A DNA stretch of 64,000 nucleotides from positions 62,001-126,000 of the forward strand of contig QJPP01000447.1 of NCBI GenBank assembly GCA_003996215.1, written 5' to 3'. The notes beneath the pieces were generated by a model that saw only the letters and a program-made list of their open reading frames with translations, did not search any database and was not told the origin of the DNA. The stretch comes from Jaltomata sinuosa (lineage: Eukaryota > Streptophyta > Magnoliopsida > Solanales > Solanaceae). Below are positions 23,974 to 35,617 of this stretch, piece by piece; position 1 is the stretch's first letter; each line of letters opens with the position of its first letter. The position numbers were made by a program, and so were the translations under genes.

Positions 23974-24354
23974 AAAACAAGACATTTAAGCTTCTCAAGT
24001 CATTGTCATGGACCATCAAGGTTTTCCTCGAGATTTGCCACACAACTTGTCTCATTCATTCTCCTCAATTGAGATAGAGACTTCATATTTCAATTCGAGT
24101 GCATGATGTAACTCACCACAAGAGAGAATCCCACTCACAATCAATCAAATCACAAAACAACGGGATTATAGGAGAACCAAGAAGACTCTCACTCTCTCAA
24201 GGAAGTTTAAGTTCATACGCGTCGAACCATAGGCTTGCCCTTCATGTAAATTTCCACTAATGTAGGGTAGCCAAGCTCGAAATCACCAAGGACTTGCTGG
24301 TTATGATGTTGGCTAGGTCTAAGGTGAGGATTTTATTTGGTTCAAGTGACTACA
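23974..24354 (-). mobile_element. Athila-like copy B, internal remnant
   Basis: This is non-coding DNA matching 35239-35617 in copy C. It ends with CTACA (24350-24354), the target site of the LTR that follows. Confidence 0.75.
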
Positions 24355-26660
24355 TGTCACGCCCCGAGGTTACCCCCTAGACGTAACACGGGACTTGGGA
24401 CCATAAGTGCCCCAAGCTAACCCTTGGTCATAGCATTTCCAAGAATAACAAAATATAAGCGGAAGCATAATAGATAAAGTTAGAATAGCAATAATGGATA
24501 ATCAAGTCAAATAGGAATACAAGATCCATAAGAAGACTCAAATACTGTCTATGTCTGAAAAACCTCTACTCATGACATAAAGAGTTGCTAAGACAAGACC
24601 CTAGCTAACTTAAAGTACAGAAATAAAAGCTAACATAAAATAAGAACATAACTAGCCCTCCACCTAAGAGGACTCACCAACAGCTGACTGGAAAAGTGTC
24701 CTGGGAACTCTAGCCACGAATCTGAGAAAGGACACCTGAATCTGCATCATCAAAGGATGCAGCACAAAATATGCGTCAGTACTATGGAATGTACTGAGTA
24801 TGAGAGCGATGCATGAATCATGATAAAATAGTTTAAAAACATGCTTAAGAATGAACTTGTTACTTAAAGAATGACCATAAATAAATATCAAGGTATAAAA
24901 TATAAAACATGAAATAAAGCTTAAGTTTCATAATATAGAGTCATATAAATTCATTGCTTGAAAATAATCATGTGGGAGTTTCTATTAATTGACATTAAAC
25001 CATGCTGAGCTACATGGAGTTCAGTGTCTTACACCCACACTAAAAGATTTGTCCTAACCGGCCAAGGTTAGAACCATTTCATACCAGGATCCTGTCATAA
25101 TAAGCCTCAACACGGGAAACCTACGGTGGTAACATAGTTTTGGACTTGGGTTATCTGAACCCTCATCTCTCGGTTCTAAATACTACTCCCAAAACATAAT
25201 AATAACATGAGCTCATATACATGCGATATATCTAATGCCAAACTTGTTTATACTTATTCATGACTTGTTCATACCCTGGATAGTCATACTACCCATGAGT
25301 TTTGGTTTAGAAAATGACCCATGAGCATTGATGGAACATTGTGTGTCTTGCCTTGCATCATATTTCATATCATTGAAAAACTTGCATACTTCAAGACTTG
25401 TAAAATTTGCATAGCTCTAGTTCAATTTTCATAAAATATATATTTTCATAGAATCATAAGAACTAGGCATGCAACTTTGTAATTACATAAAAGCCATGAT
25501 ATCTAATCATGCCTACATTCTCTTGAAAATATGCAAATTCATGGGTTTATGCTAGAAATCAACTTTCATGCTTGGGATTTTAAAATCAACAAGATAATCA
25601 TAATCAAATCATGTGTAATCAATAGAAACGATGAATTTAAACATAGAAACTAATTTCATAAATTTTTCCCAAATTTAGATCAAATAACTCCATAAATCCA
25701 AATTAAGACTTGGGGATTTTGGGCACAAGGGTGAAAGGAACCCATTGTTAAAGGCCCACATACCTTGATTGAAGTTAACCCACTTGAAATTGAAAAGAAG
25801 AGGAGGCTTGAACTTGGAGCTTTAAACCCTAACTTGAAGCTTGAGAAGATGGAACTCTTTTTCTTCTTTTGGAAGTTGATTGAAAGAATGGGAGAGAGCT
25901 TAGGCCAAGTGGGAATAAAAACGCTCCTAAATAGGCTTAAAATGACTTAGTATAGGAGTTAAAAGAGTGGGAAATTACAAAAATACCCCAAGGAAAAGAG
26001 TCTAAAAACTGCTGAAAATTTCATCACAGGCTTCTACGGACATGAATCACGACTCGTGGAATGGATCACAGTTGGTGGAAAAGGTTTGTGGTTCTTAGGC
26101 GAAGTTTCTGGCCTATGGACTGATTTCCACGAGTTGGTTTCATGACCCGTGGAAACATCCACGACTCGTGGAACCTCCTCATGGTTTTCAGGTAAGAAAA
26201 CTGATTTCCATGAGTTGGTTTCACGACCCATGGAAACTTCCACGACTCGTGGAACCTTCACGTGGTTGTTGTCTGTCATTTTGACAAACAAACACCCTTT
26301 AGTAAAACACTTATAACGTTTTACTCCAGACTCGTATTAAGGCACGGTTGGTGGTATTGGAAAGAAGATTCAAAGACCTATAATTTGGTGGATACTAAGT
26401 CACCTAACAATTTATATTCTAGGAGTTATGATCGTTTGAAGTTGACCCTTGAAAAATGTTACACTTAAACTCAATCGGTAAGGAAGCTTTCAATTCAACT
26501 TTGAGCTAGAGGTTCTTTATGACCCTAATTCATATCTAATACACCTTTGAAGCATCAGAATAAGTCTTAATACTTAGATACATAGAAAATTTATCTAGTT
26601 TAGGTCTAACAACACATAAAGAATGATTCAGATTTGGCTTAGAATTTTTGGGGTGTTACA
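24355..26660 (-). repeat. TGTAACACC-type LTR (3' LTR), unit 1
   Basis: Read on the minus strand it runs from TGTAACACCCC to GGGGCGTGACA, 2306 bp. A polypurine tract adjoins its start at 26661-26677, so it is a 3' LTR. A cluster of near-palindromes (CCACGACTCGTGGAA and variants) sits at 26035-26280. The same LTR is present alone at 35618-37959, and a diverged relative starts at 63135. The 61-codon plus-strand frame at 25765 is antisense to the LTR and unlikely to be real. Confidence 0.85.
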
Positions 26661-28019
26661 ATATCTCCTCCTTGGGGTCATTCGTCCTCGACTGAAGACT
26701 TCTAAGTTGAGAGTGGAGGGGGAAAGGGTTGCAATCCCATCAACAGAGTTTTAAAAGCTGAAGTATTTACATGATAACTAATCTACGACTAAATTATAAA
26801 CTGAGCTGAATTCATGAGGCATGTAAGCATACTGAGGGCATGAGAACAACCAATGGTACTTGAAACTGAATGTCTAACATGATAATTGAAAAGGACGTCA
26901 AACTGAGAGGGGTAACTATACGAGGAAACCATTCTTGTTTAATACCTTGGACTAAACTGAATGTAGAGCCTTCTAGCCTTAGGAATGATTATTGATAGGT
27001 CTGAACTGATCTGATATGAAGAGTCTAGTATTCTTGCAAGTTGAAGCACTGGACCTAAGATATGGGCACCTGGGCTAGGAGTAAGAAAAGACTATTCTTG
27101 CCTTAATTACTACTTTTGACAACTCTTAAGCTTAGAAATACCTTTCAACTATACTAAGGTTTGAGTCTAACTACCTACTTTTACTATGTTCAAGCCTATC
27201 TTGACTAAATCTCTTACATTCAGAGTTACCTCCCAAGAACGATATTTCTCCTTATCACGAAAATCAACTAAGCTTGAGCTCTAATCAATGGGTCACTAGG
27301 AACACAAAGTAAAAGCCCATATGTATTTCATCAAAACTTTTAAGCCTATCACTATGATCACCCTATGGTCTGTATCTCATACTATCCAAGACTTTTCCTC
27401 TCTTCCTAGCATATCTAGGAGCTGTAACTTGAAGAAATTCTACAAGAGACATACCAAAATTCCTTATCTAACTATTTCACATGAATAATCCTCACCTAAC
27501 TTTTCTTTCATTCTTACAACCTACTACTTCTAGTCTAGGCTACTACTACTTAGCTTCCTCTACTAACAGCTAAGACAACACAAGCCAAGATCACTAAGAG
27601 AATAGAGTGGGAGCATGAGCATCACGAATGAAGAAATACTGATCGGTCTTGACTTATACTTAGTTTGATCTAGCCACTCAATGTGGTGTTTGAGAAGTCA
27701 AGTGAAAATGGCATGAGTGTCTCATATCCTGGACATACAAAGCATGGTTAGAGTAAGGAAATCACAAGCATGAATTATTAAAGAAATCTGGTATGAGCAT
27801 ATACATGATGTAGCATTATTTCATTAGCCATTAAGGCACATATTGAGAACTAAGTATGGAGACTGAGCATAGTGTGAGACATGAACTTTCATATATGACA
27901 AGTATCATGGTGTAAAGCTGGAATTCGTAGCATCATAGAGTAAGATTAGAATCGATGTCTGGAGAAATTTCTGTTTGTTCTGGGAGTTGAGTATGGATGT
28001 GAATCTACATGAAGTTCGT
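26661..28019 (-). mobile_element. 3' internal region of a TGTAACACC-type gypsy element
   Basis: Directly beside the LTR, the minus strand shows CCCCAAGGAGGAGATAT (polypurine tract, 26661-26677), preceded by GTCGAGGACGAATGA. This is the usual end of chromovirus-type gypsy elements in this plant group. The rest has no supported reading frame and looks like 3' untranslated sequence. It ends at about 28019, where unit 2 of the tandem duplication begins. The body of the element and its other LTR are missing here. Confidence 0.7.
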
Positions 28020-30796
28020 GAAATAAGCAATATACCGATAACCTCAAGTAAAAAGGTAAGGAGGAAAGAAGAATAATGATAGCATGCTCGAAAACAAGAT
28101 TTAATAACCAAACTATGCTAGTAATACTACTCTCAAGTCAGGAAGGAATCAACCAGGAGCCCAAAATACAACTTAACAAGTTAACCAAGTTTAATTAATT
28201 CAACCCCTAATATCAATCATCATATGAATCACAAATGGGATCAATATCTTGATACGGTAACAATAAATCTACCTACAGTCCCAAAGGCCGCTCATACACT
28301 CGAGGAGCACAAACAAGTGAAGACAAACCCTCCGGCATCCCATACTACCGGAGCATGCACTCAGCAAATAGCAAACAAGGGTGGAACCTCACATAGAAGA
28401 ATGGTATGATGCATGATGAAACTCGGGTGGAATATTAACTCTGTATGTACCTCCTCCGATGCCTATGGGCCTAGTAGGTAGGATCCATGGGAGGACACTT
28501 CATGTATACCTAAACTCTATCGTATACCCCTACCTCCGGCAAATGCAGCCCGAAGCCCCTAGTCTAGATCGGCAAGGTCCATAGAGGTCCTTGACCACAT
28601 TCTAAATCTCAATCTCAATATCATCGTCTGAAGTGGTTCCCAATCCAAGCTAGTATCCAAAATCTTGAATATGCATGCCCAGATTCCATCTGGGTCTAAA
28701 CCAGTATATCAAGTCCCAAAAACCCCAACAAGGGTGCCCGAAAATAACCGGGTTTAAAATAGTAGTAAACGCAATCTATGGCTCGGTTTGACCGAGTCTA
28801 GTACCCTCTCAATCAATAGGAAAATCAAATATAGCACTACGGCCCAGTCGAGTCTAGTATAAGTATAAAACGGTGATAAAATCCTCCTTTTAGCTTTCTT
28901 ACCCCAAGAAGATCCATGAAAACCAGTTCCAAACCTTTTATAACTATTTTTATCAAAAAGGGCCCTCGAGGCCATGCAGGGTTTAGAAAAACCAACAATA
29001 GTAGGCCCGAAGCCAAAACCGTAGTAAAACAGGTGAAAATCTCTTTATATGCATGATGATGGCATGCTCAATCATAAATACTAGCCCAACGGCTCACAAT
29101 CAACATATCGGCCCTGCACAGGCTCCAATCACTCTACAGCACAAATAACCAGCCTAAGATTGCAATATCGATGTCTGGGACTCACTGAAATTCTCAAATA
29201 ACCCACCAACTATGGTCCAAAGTCAAATACAAGGCAACACAGGACCACAAGGGTGATATAAGCAACTACATCAAATTCTACAACCAATCAAGTGAAATAA
29301 TACGAACATAAAGGAACGGGCAAGGTCTGGGGTACCAAGCTAATAAACCCAACCCAAAGATTATAATTAGTATAAATATATCCTATATATGCGAATTCAA
29401 AAAGAGTAAAATTGACACCTACCTGTCGTCTGACGACAAGCTACTAGAACGATGATGTCCAAGCCCGAAATGCTCCGAGAAGCTCCAAACAGAAATCAAA
29501 CTATCATAAATATAAACTAAGCATTAAATTAAGATCAACGATACTCATATCGCTATACTAATAGCCGATTCAAAATTCGGGTCACCAACTGGACCGTAGG
29601 CCCCACAACCTGAAGCCAAAAATGAAAAACTCTATAATATTCCCTATGTCCCCAAGAGTTCATGCCCCAAAATTCAGCGGAAATAGACCAAGAATGGGGC
29701 CAAAAATAGCCCCTAAACTCCAGAAATTAAAGAGGGAAACTTGGAAAATTTAACGAGAATTAAACAAGAAACTTACCGATTGAAGAGGCTTATAATGAGC
29801 ACAGACCAGAAATAATTAGTCCTCCAAGCTATAGGGATGATCAGGTGCTAAAATGGTGGTTTTTCAGCTAACAACAATGGAGAAAACGAAGTTGGAGAAA
29901 TGAGCAAGGTGCTGGAAATTAAGAAGTTCAACAGCTATAAAAGCTGGCCCGCACAGGCGCCACAACGGCCGTGCAGGATCAGGCGCGTGCGCACAGGCGC
30001 GGCCATACACCACAGGTGCGCTGGTGCACTGGAGAGCAGGGTGGCACAGGGGCGCTGGAGGCCAAGGCCTGGCCTGACGCGCAAGCGCGGCCTAGGCAAC
30101 GCCCTGACGCCCATACCAGCAACAACAAAGGCCATCCCAACCTTTGGCATATTTTGATCGAATGGACCTCCAGAAATGACTTCGGGGTCCCGTGGACATA
30201 AATGAGCTAAGCTATTCGACTAAAAACGTCATTCCAGACTCAACAAAATCTATGAAAATTCCAACAGAGGTTGACAAAATGTAAAGTGGGCCTCACGCCC
30301 AAAAACCAACTTTAGGCTAATCTTTCCAAAATGGAACACCAAGGCCTAAAATAAGTCTACAAGCCTCGGGACACAAACCAAAAGTCCCTCTAGCTCAAAG
30401 TTAACATTCCGGAGCTAACAGCGCTGTTACAATTTCAATCCGAGGTCGTCTTCTTCAAATGTTGATCAATTGGCTAAAATCACAAAAACCCGCACAAGAC
30501 CAAACTGAAAGCTCCCAGACACCGACCAAGGGTTTATCAAGACCAAAATTCATGCTTCGGAGCTAATAGAGCTATCAGAATTCAATTCCAAGCGCATTTA
30601 ATAAGAATATTGACCAAAGTTAATGATATTCTAAGTTAAGGCCCTAAAACAAGAAAACAACCATAACGACCAAATAAATGGCCAGGGCACCAAACCACCG
30701 GTCTCAGAATGCCATAAATGACTTGGCGCCATTACAGGCAATTTCTAACAGTACAAGAAAAGTATATAGGCGGGAATGACCGAAAGGGTTATTACA
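28020..30796 (-). repeat. Tekay-1 LTR, truncated copy in unit 2
   Basis: This matches 17377-20167. It ends in the same TATTACA (LTR start on the minus strand) and lacks the other 720 bp, the primer site and gag. The GC-rich island at 29950-30115 carries about 18 bp more of GCGTGCGCACAGGCGCG-type sequence than unit 1. Confidence 0.85.
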
Positions 30797-32696
30797 GTCA
30801 AAATATAAAAAGTAAACACACGGAGAAGTTAAAGGGGGTTCAACATCTACTATATATGGTGTAATTTTCGGCCGAGGAGTTTTGGATGAACCCCCTTGTC
30901 CCTTGCTAGCTCCGCCCCTACTTAAAGGGCGTGCAAAGTCCAAAGTAGACAAGTAATAGTGAATGAATGAAATATTTTATATTGTAGGTTCAAATAGACA
31001 TTACTCCCTCCATTCCAAATTAGTTGTCCACCTTACTATAAATAGTTGTCTGAAATTACTTGTCAATTTACAAAACCAAGATAAATTAATTACAAAAAAA
31101 TTCATTTCAACCTTGCAATTATTTTTTTTTAAAAGTGAAAACAAGTTACTTGTAAAGTTTCAAAAATATTTCTTAAGGTACCATTCTTATTTATGATTTC
31201 TTAAGGAACGTGTAAAAGAGAAAATGGACAACTAATATTGGAGAGAGAGAGTAATATTTTATACAATTTTCTAATAGAATTTGTGACTTGTACTCCCCAC
31301 GTTCCAAAATACTTGCCACCCTTACTAAAAATAGATAGTTCATACTCTCTCCATTCCTAAATACTTGTCATCATTACTAAAAATAGATATTCCATAATAC
31401 ATGTCCTTTTAGAAAATCAAAACATAATTAGTTGTTTGCATTTACCTTTAGCCCTTAGTCATAAATATGGAAAGATGTTAATATAGTGAAAAAAAAGAAG
31501 TATTTAATAGAGAGGAGTAATAAATCAGGGTAATTTAGTCAAATTACCTCTAGTTAATGTTTTCTTTAAAGGGTGTGGAAACTAACAATATGACAAGTAT
31601 TTAGAAACAGAGGGAGTAACATTTTTCATTTTAAAAAACCAAGACATAATTAGTTATTTGCTTATATATTTATCCTTAGTCATAAATGTGTAAAGATATC
31701 ACTCCATCCAGACCACTTTAGTTGTCATATTTTTAATTTACACGCCCCTTAAGAAACACATTAAGAAGAAGGTAATTTAACTAAATTATCCTTATTTATT
31801 ACTCCTCTTAATTTTATATTTCTTTCTTTTACATTGTATTAACATCTCTGAATATTTATGACTAAGGGTAAAGATGGAAACAAACAACTAATTGTGTCTT
31901 TATTTTCTAAACGGACAAATATTATGGACCATCTATTTTAATAAGGATAACTAATAAAGTGATCCAAAGGGAGTAATATAATACAAAGAAAGAAGTATTA
32001 AACTAATAGGAATAATAAATAAATAAATAATTAGTTAACTTATTTTTAGTTAATGTATTTTTTTAAAAGGTGTGGAAAAAAAGTACAAATATTTAAAACC
32101 AAAGGGAGGAAAATATATGAAAACACTGGATTATTGAATCAGCATGGTCAATTCTTGTACAGTTGCGATCTCTCCAAACAAAAAGGTAACTGATATCCAC
32201 CCCGTGGGTAGTGAACCCAGATAAATGGATTTATGATACAGTGAATGGAGCTAAATTTAGGAATACATGGAATTTTATGATACAGTCAATGGAAGCTAAA
32301 TTTAGGAATAAAAGAAATTAGGATACAGTGAATGGAAAGCTAAACTTAGGATAGCTATTTTGACTGGAAAACCTGCAAGACCAACCATTAATTATGGATG
32401 TGTATATATAGTGCTCCCTCTGAATCACTTTACTTGTCGTCTTTATTAAAAATAGATGGTTCAAGATAATTGTTATTCTAAAAAGGTAAGGTATAATTAT
32501 TTTTTTATTTTCACATTCACTTTTACTCACAAATATGGAGAGCTCTCAATCCGAGTTATGGGATAAAGAAAGAGTGTGTGTCCCCCTTCTCTCTAAAAGA
32601 GAGAACTTCACCTGGACACTCTACCAAACTCTGCCTTTCCTCTTTCTATTACTCTAGTAGAATAGAAAGATCAAACTACAAAAGAAGTAGCACCAA
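30797..32696. mobile_element. MITE-rich spacer, unit 2
   Basis: This is the copy of 20168-22071. It includes a Stowaway-like MITE at 31002-31253 (CTCCCTCCATTCCAAATTAG left end), the composite at about 31290-31620, the composite at 31688-32115, the left half-MITE at about 32415, and the CT-rich leader before the LINE start at 32697. No gene is visible. Confidence 0.75.
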
Positions 32697-33515
32697 ATGA
32701 TCAAGACTCCTTCCAAACCAGAAAATGAACAAAATAGTTATAAGACAAAGAACATCAAAGAGGGAGAACGACAACAACAGCTTCCTCAAATGAACCAAAC
32801 AACAAAAAATAACGATATAGAGATGATGAATGCTGAAATAATTGAGGGGGAAAAGGAAAAAACAAACTCAAAGAAGGAAAAGGCAAAAATCCCGCAAAAC
32901 TCATTAGAACACCATACCCTATCTACAAGTAACAACAAAAGCACTTTCCTTGATAAATTAGTGAAATCTCCTGAACAACAGATGATGGGAAACCAAGTCA
33001 CAGTGCAGAGCAATATAGAGGAACAGACCCCTTAGATGAATCTGAAAATCCACTAGAAACCGATAACTTCATCCCCCTAAGCTCTACTGATAAGGAGAGA
33101 ATTTACATGAACTGGATAAATGCTCTCATTGTTAATGTCTTAGGGATAAGGGTGGGATACCTATTCCTACAACAAAAACTAGTGGCAATCTGGAAATTAA
33201 CGGAAAAGCTATCCCTAATCGATTTAGGATCAGATTACTACATAGTAAAATTTACAGAGGAAGACAACTACAATAAGGCTCTTCACGGAGGGCCTTGGTT
33301 CATTGGAAGTCAATTTCTAACAATTATGAAATGGGAACCAAAATTCATTTCCTCCAAAGCAACTCTAACGTACTCCACAATCTGGCCAAGGCTACCTGAA
33401 CTTCCGATGGAGTTTTACGACTATGAGATCCTTCAAACAATTGGGGGGAAATTGGGACATCTAATCCGTATTGATGCTTGAACATCATCAGTAGTTAGGG
33501 GAAAATATGCCAGAC
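32697..33515 (+). pseudogene. LINE ORF1 N-terminal part (DUF4283-like), unit 2
   Basis: This copy is better preserved than unit 1. An ATG-led frame of 112 codons (32697-33035) is followed, after a stop and a frame change, by a 124-codon frame from 33107. That frame carries KLTEKLSLIDLGSDYYIVKF, ALHGGPWFIGSQFLTIMKW and STIWPRLPELPMEFYD. These match the DUF4283-type domain of plant L1 ORF1. A TGA at 33479 (after GHLIRIDA) and a deletion at 33515 end it. The deletion removed the last bases before the Athila-like LTR and the first ~40 bp of that LTR. Confidence 0.78.
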
Positions 33516-34984
33516 GACGATCGTCAAGAAAAATACATTTATAAGTACCCAACAGGTGTCGGGGTCATACCCACAGAGATTTGATACTAGATATATGAAG
33601 ATTGTATCAAAATGAGTTCACAAGGAGAGTAAATGCTTAAAACACGAAAGTAAAAGGTTGGGGGAATTAGGATTCTGTCACTACAATCGTAATTCAAATT
33701 AAAGCAAATGAGTAAATTGGGTGTACCAAATTGAGTAGGCGACTAGGGATGTGAATCCAATGGGAATTTAATGTGGGATAGGGTAATTATCAATTTACAC
33801 TTATTCTTGCTTATTGACACAAGTAGCATTGGTCATGAGTATTGTTGTTTATCTGTCGATCAACAACCATATATCTGATAATCCCAGTTAGAGCATTATC
33901 GGTTAAATCAATAAGCAACCAATATCTAGCTTGGGGAGGTCACACTATCTCTAGCTTAGACCCTTAAATGGGTGATTTCATCGATATGAGCTATTTCTAT
34001 CTTCAAATCTAAATGGAGTAACAAGTTCCCACTAGTAATCTCACATCCGAAACCATGAAATTCTCTTTCAAGCAACAACATAGTCAAGTAATGAAAAATA
34101 ATGTTTGCAACCACCAATTTTAGGATTAAAACTTGGTGAAACTACTAGACCCATGTCAAATAAGCAATTATAAGCGAGAATTAACAACACCCATACCCAT
34201 TTGTCAAGCACCCATTATCAACACATCCCTAGACAAATGAAATTAGTCACTCATAATAAAGGAGAGAGATATACCAAATGGGTAAGTCACAATCCTCTTC
34301 ATTCAAGCTTAATCTCAAGTTCTAAGCTCAATTTGAGTACACAAATGGTTAACCAAGGTTTAGAAGAGAGAATAGATTGAAACTCTCTTCTCCTTGAAGA
34401 GGAAAACTTGTTCTCAAAGTAAAAAACTCTTCAGAATATTCAGGACTGAAGAATGTTATTTACAATTGTGCCTAAATTGGCCTTTTATAGTTTCCCAAAA
34501 TGTCAATAAAATTCAGAACAAAATTACCCTACGAGTGGTGTTCGATGCGATGTGTGGTTCGCATGTTGTGATGTGCGCGTCGCACACCATCTTCAGTTGA
34601 ACCAGTGACTTTAGCTCATTTTGGAGGCCTCGTGTGAAGGCGGTGTAGTTCATACCTTGGGTTGTGCGCGTCGCACAATGATCGCACCCCTTAGCAAAGT
34701 CTTCAGTGAATTTTGTATCTCTATGTGGCCTAGGTGTGTTCTGCACCACGGATTATGCATGTTGCACGGGCACTGAATCTCAAGTCAGAATCTCTATCTT
34801 TTCTGATCCTTTCACACTTTACTCCTTTTGAGCTCTTTTTGGGTCCATTTTCTTGTTTTTCATTATTAATCAAAAGTACCTGCATAGACATCAATAAAGG
34901 CCATAAGAACTTCTAAATCTATTCAAAACATAGCAATAATTTATGGATATAGGCTCAATAAATTGGTATATTACCGACTTATCA
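33516..34984 (-). repeat. Athila-like copy C, 3' LTR
   Basis: This is nearly complete; only the terminal ~40 bp at the left are missing. The right end is CGACTTATCA (LTR start TGATAAGTCG on the minus strand). A minus-strand TATA box (CTATAAAAGG) is at 34481-34490. The CpG-rich cluster (TGCGATGTGTGG and GTGCGCGTCGCAC words) is at 34540-34770. Confidence 0.85.
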
Positions 34985-35617
34985 AACCCCCAAACTTGAA
35001 CTATTGCTTGTCCTCAAGCAAGATACTCACAAGGCATGGAATGAATTATGCTCTAGACTCAATCAAGGCACAAAAGACTAATTTATACTAATAATTAAGA
35101 AAAAGAATAAACAAAAGACTCAACTACGATGCTCATCTCAATTTGAACCACCACAAACTCAAGGCATTTGGCCATTTCAAAACCTTTTCCAAAAGGACTT
35201 CATTTCTCATTCAAGATTAAGGGAATTTTGTCATTTAAAATAAGACAATTAAGCTTCTCAAGTCATTGGCATGGACCATTAAGGTTTTCCTCGAGATTTG
35301 CCACACAACTTGTCTCATTTATTCCCCTCAATTGAGATAGAGACTTCATATTTCAATTCGAGGGCATGATGCCACTCACCACAAGAGAGAATACCACTCA
35401 CAATCAATCAATTCACAAAACGACGGAATTATAGGAGAACCAAGAAGACTCTTACTCTCTCAAGGAAGTTTAAGTGGATACGCGTCAAACCATAGGCTTT
35501 CCATTCTTGTAAATTGCCACTAATGTAGGGTAGCCAAGCTCGAAATCACCAAGGACTTGCTGGTTATGATGTTGGCTAGGTCTAAGGTGAGGATTTTATT
35601 TGGTTCAAGTGACTACA
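34985..35617 (-). mobile_element. Athila-like copy C, polypurine tract and internal region (first part)
   Basis: The polypurine tract GTTTGGGGGTT (minus) lies at 34985-34995, directly beside the LTR. The rest is non-coding and matches the reverse of copy A. It ends with CTACA (35613-35617), the left target duplication of the inserted solo LTR. Confidence 0.8.

Larger units (their letters stand above)
17377..26660. repeat. Tandem segmental duplication, unit 1
   Basis: This is co-linear with 28020-37959: Tekay LTR part, MITE-rich spacer, LINE ORF1 start, Athila-like LTR, then the TGTAACACC LTR. By eye the units differ by a few substitutions per 100 bp plus indels. The first 180 bp differ at about four positions plus one indel. 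Unit 1 lacks about 695 bp (at 23973) that unit 2 keeps. Unit 2 lacks about 70 bp at 33515 and about 60 bp near 36045. Confidence 0.9.

Noticed and set aside
25765..25950. Short frame resembling a Lys/Glu-rich peptide in the TGTAACACC LTR
   Set aside because: It is on the antisense strand of an LTR and is broken in the second copy at 36980-37100.
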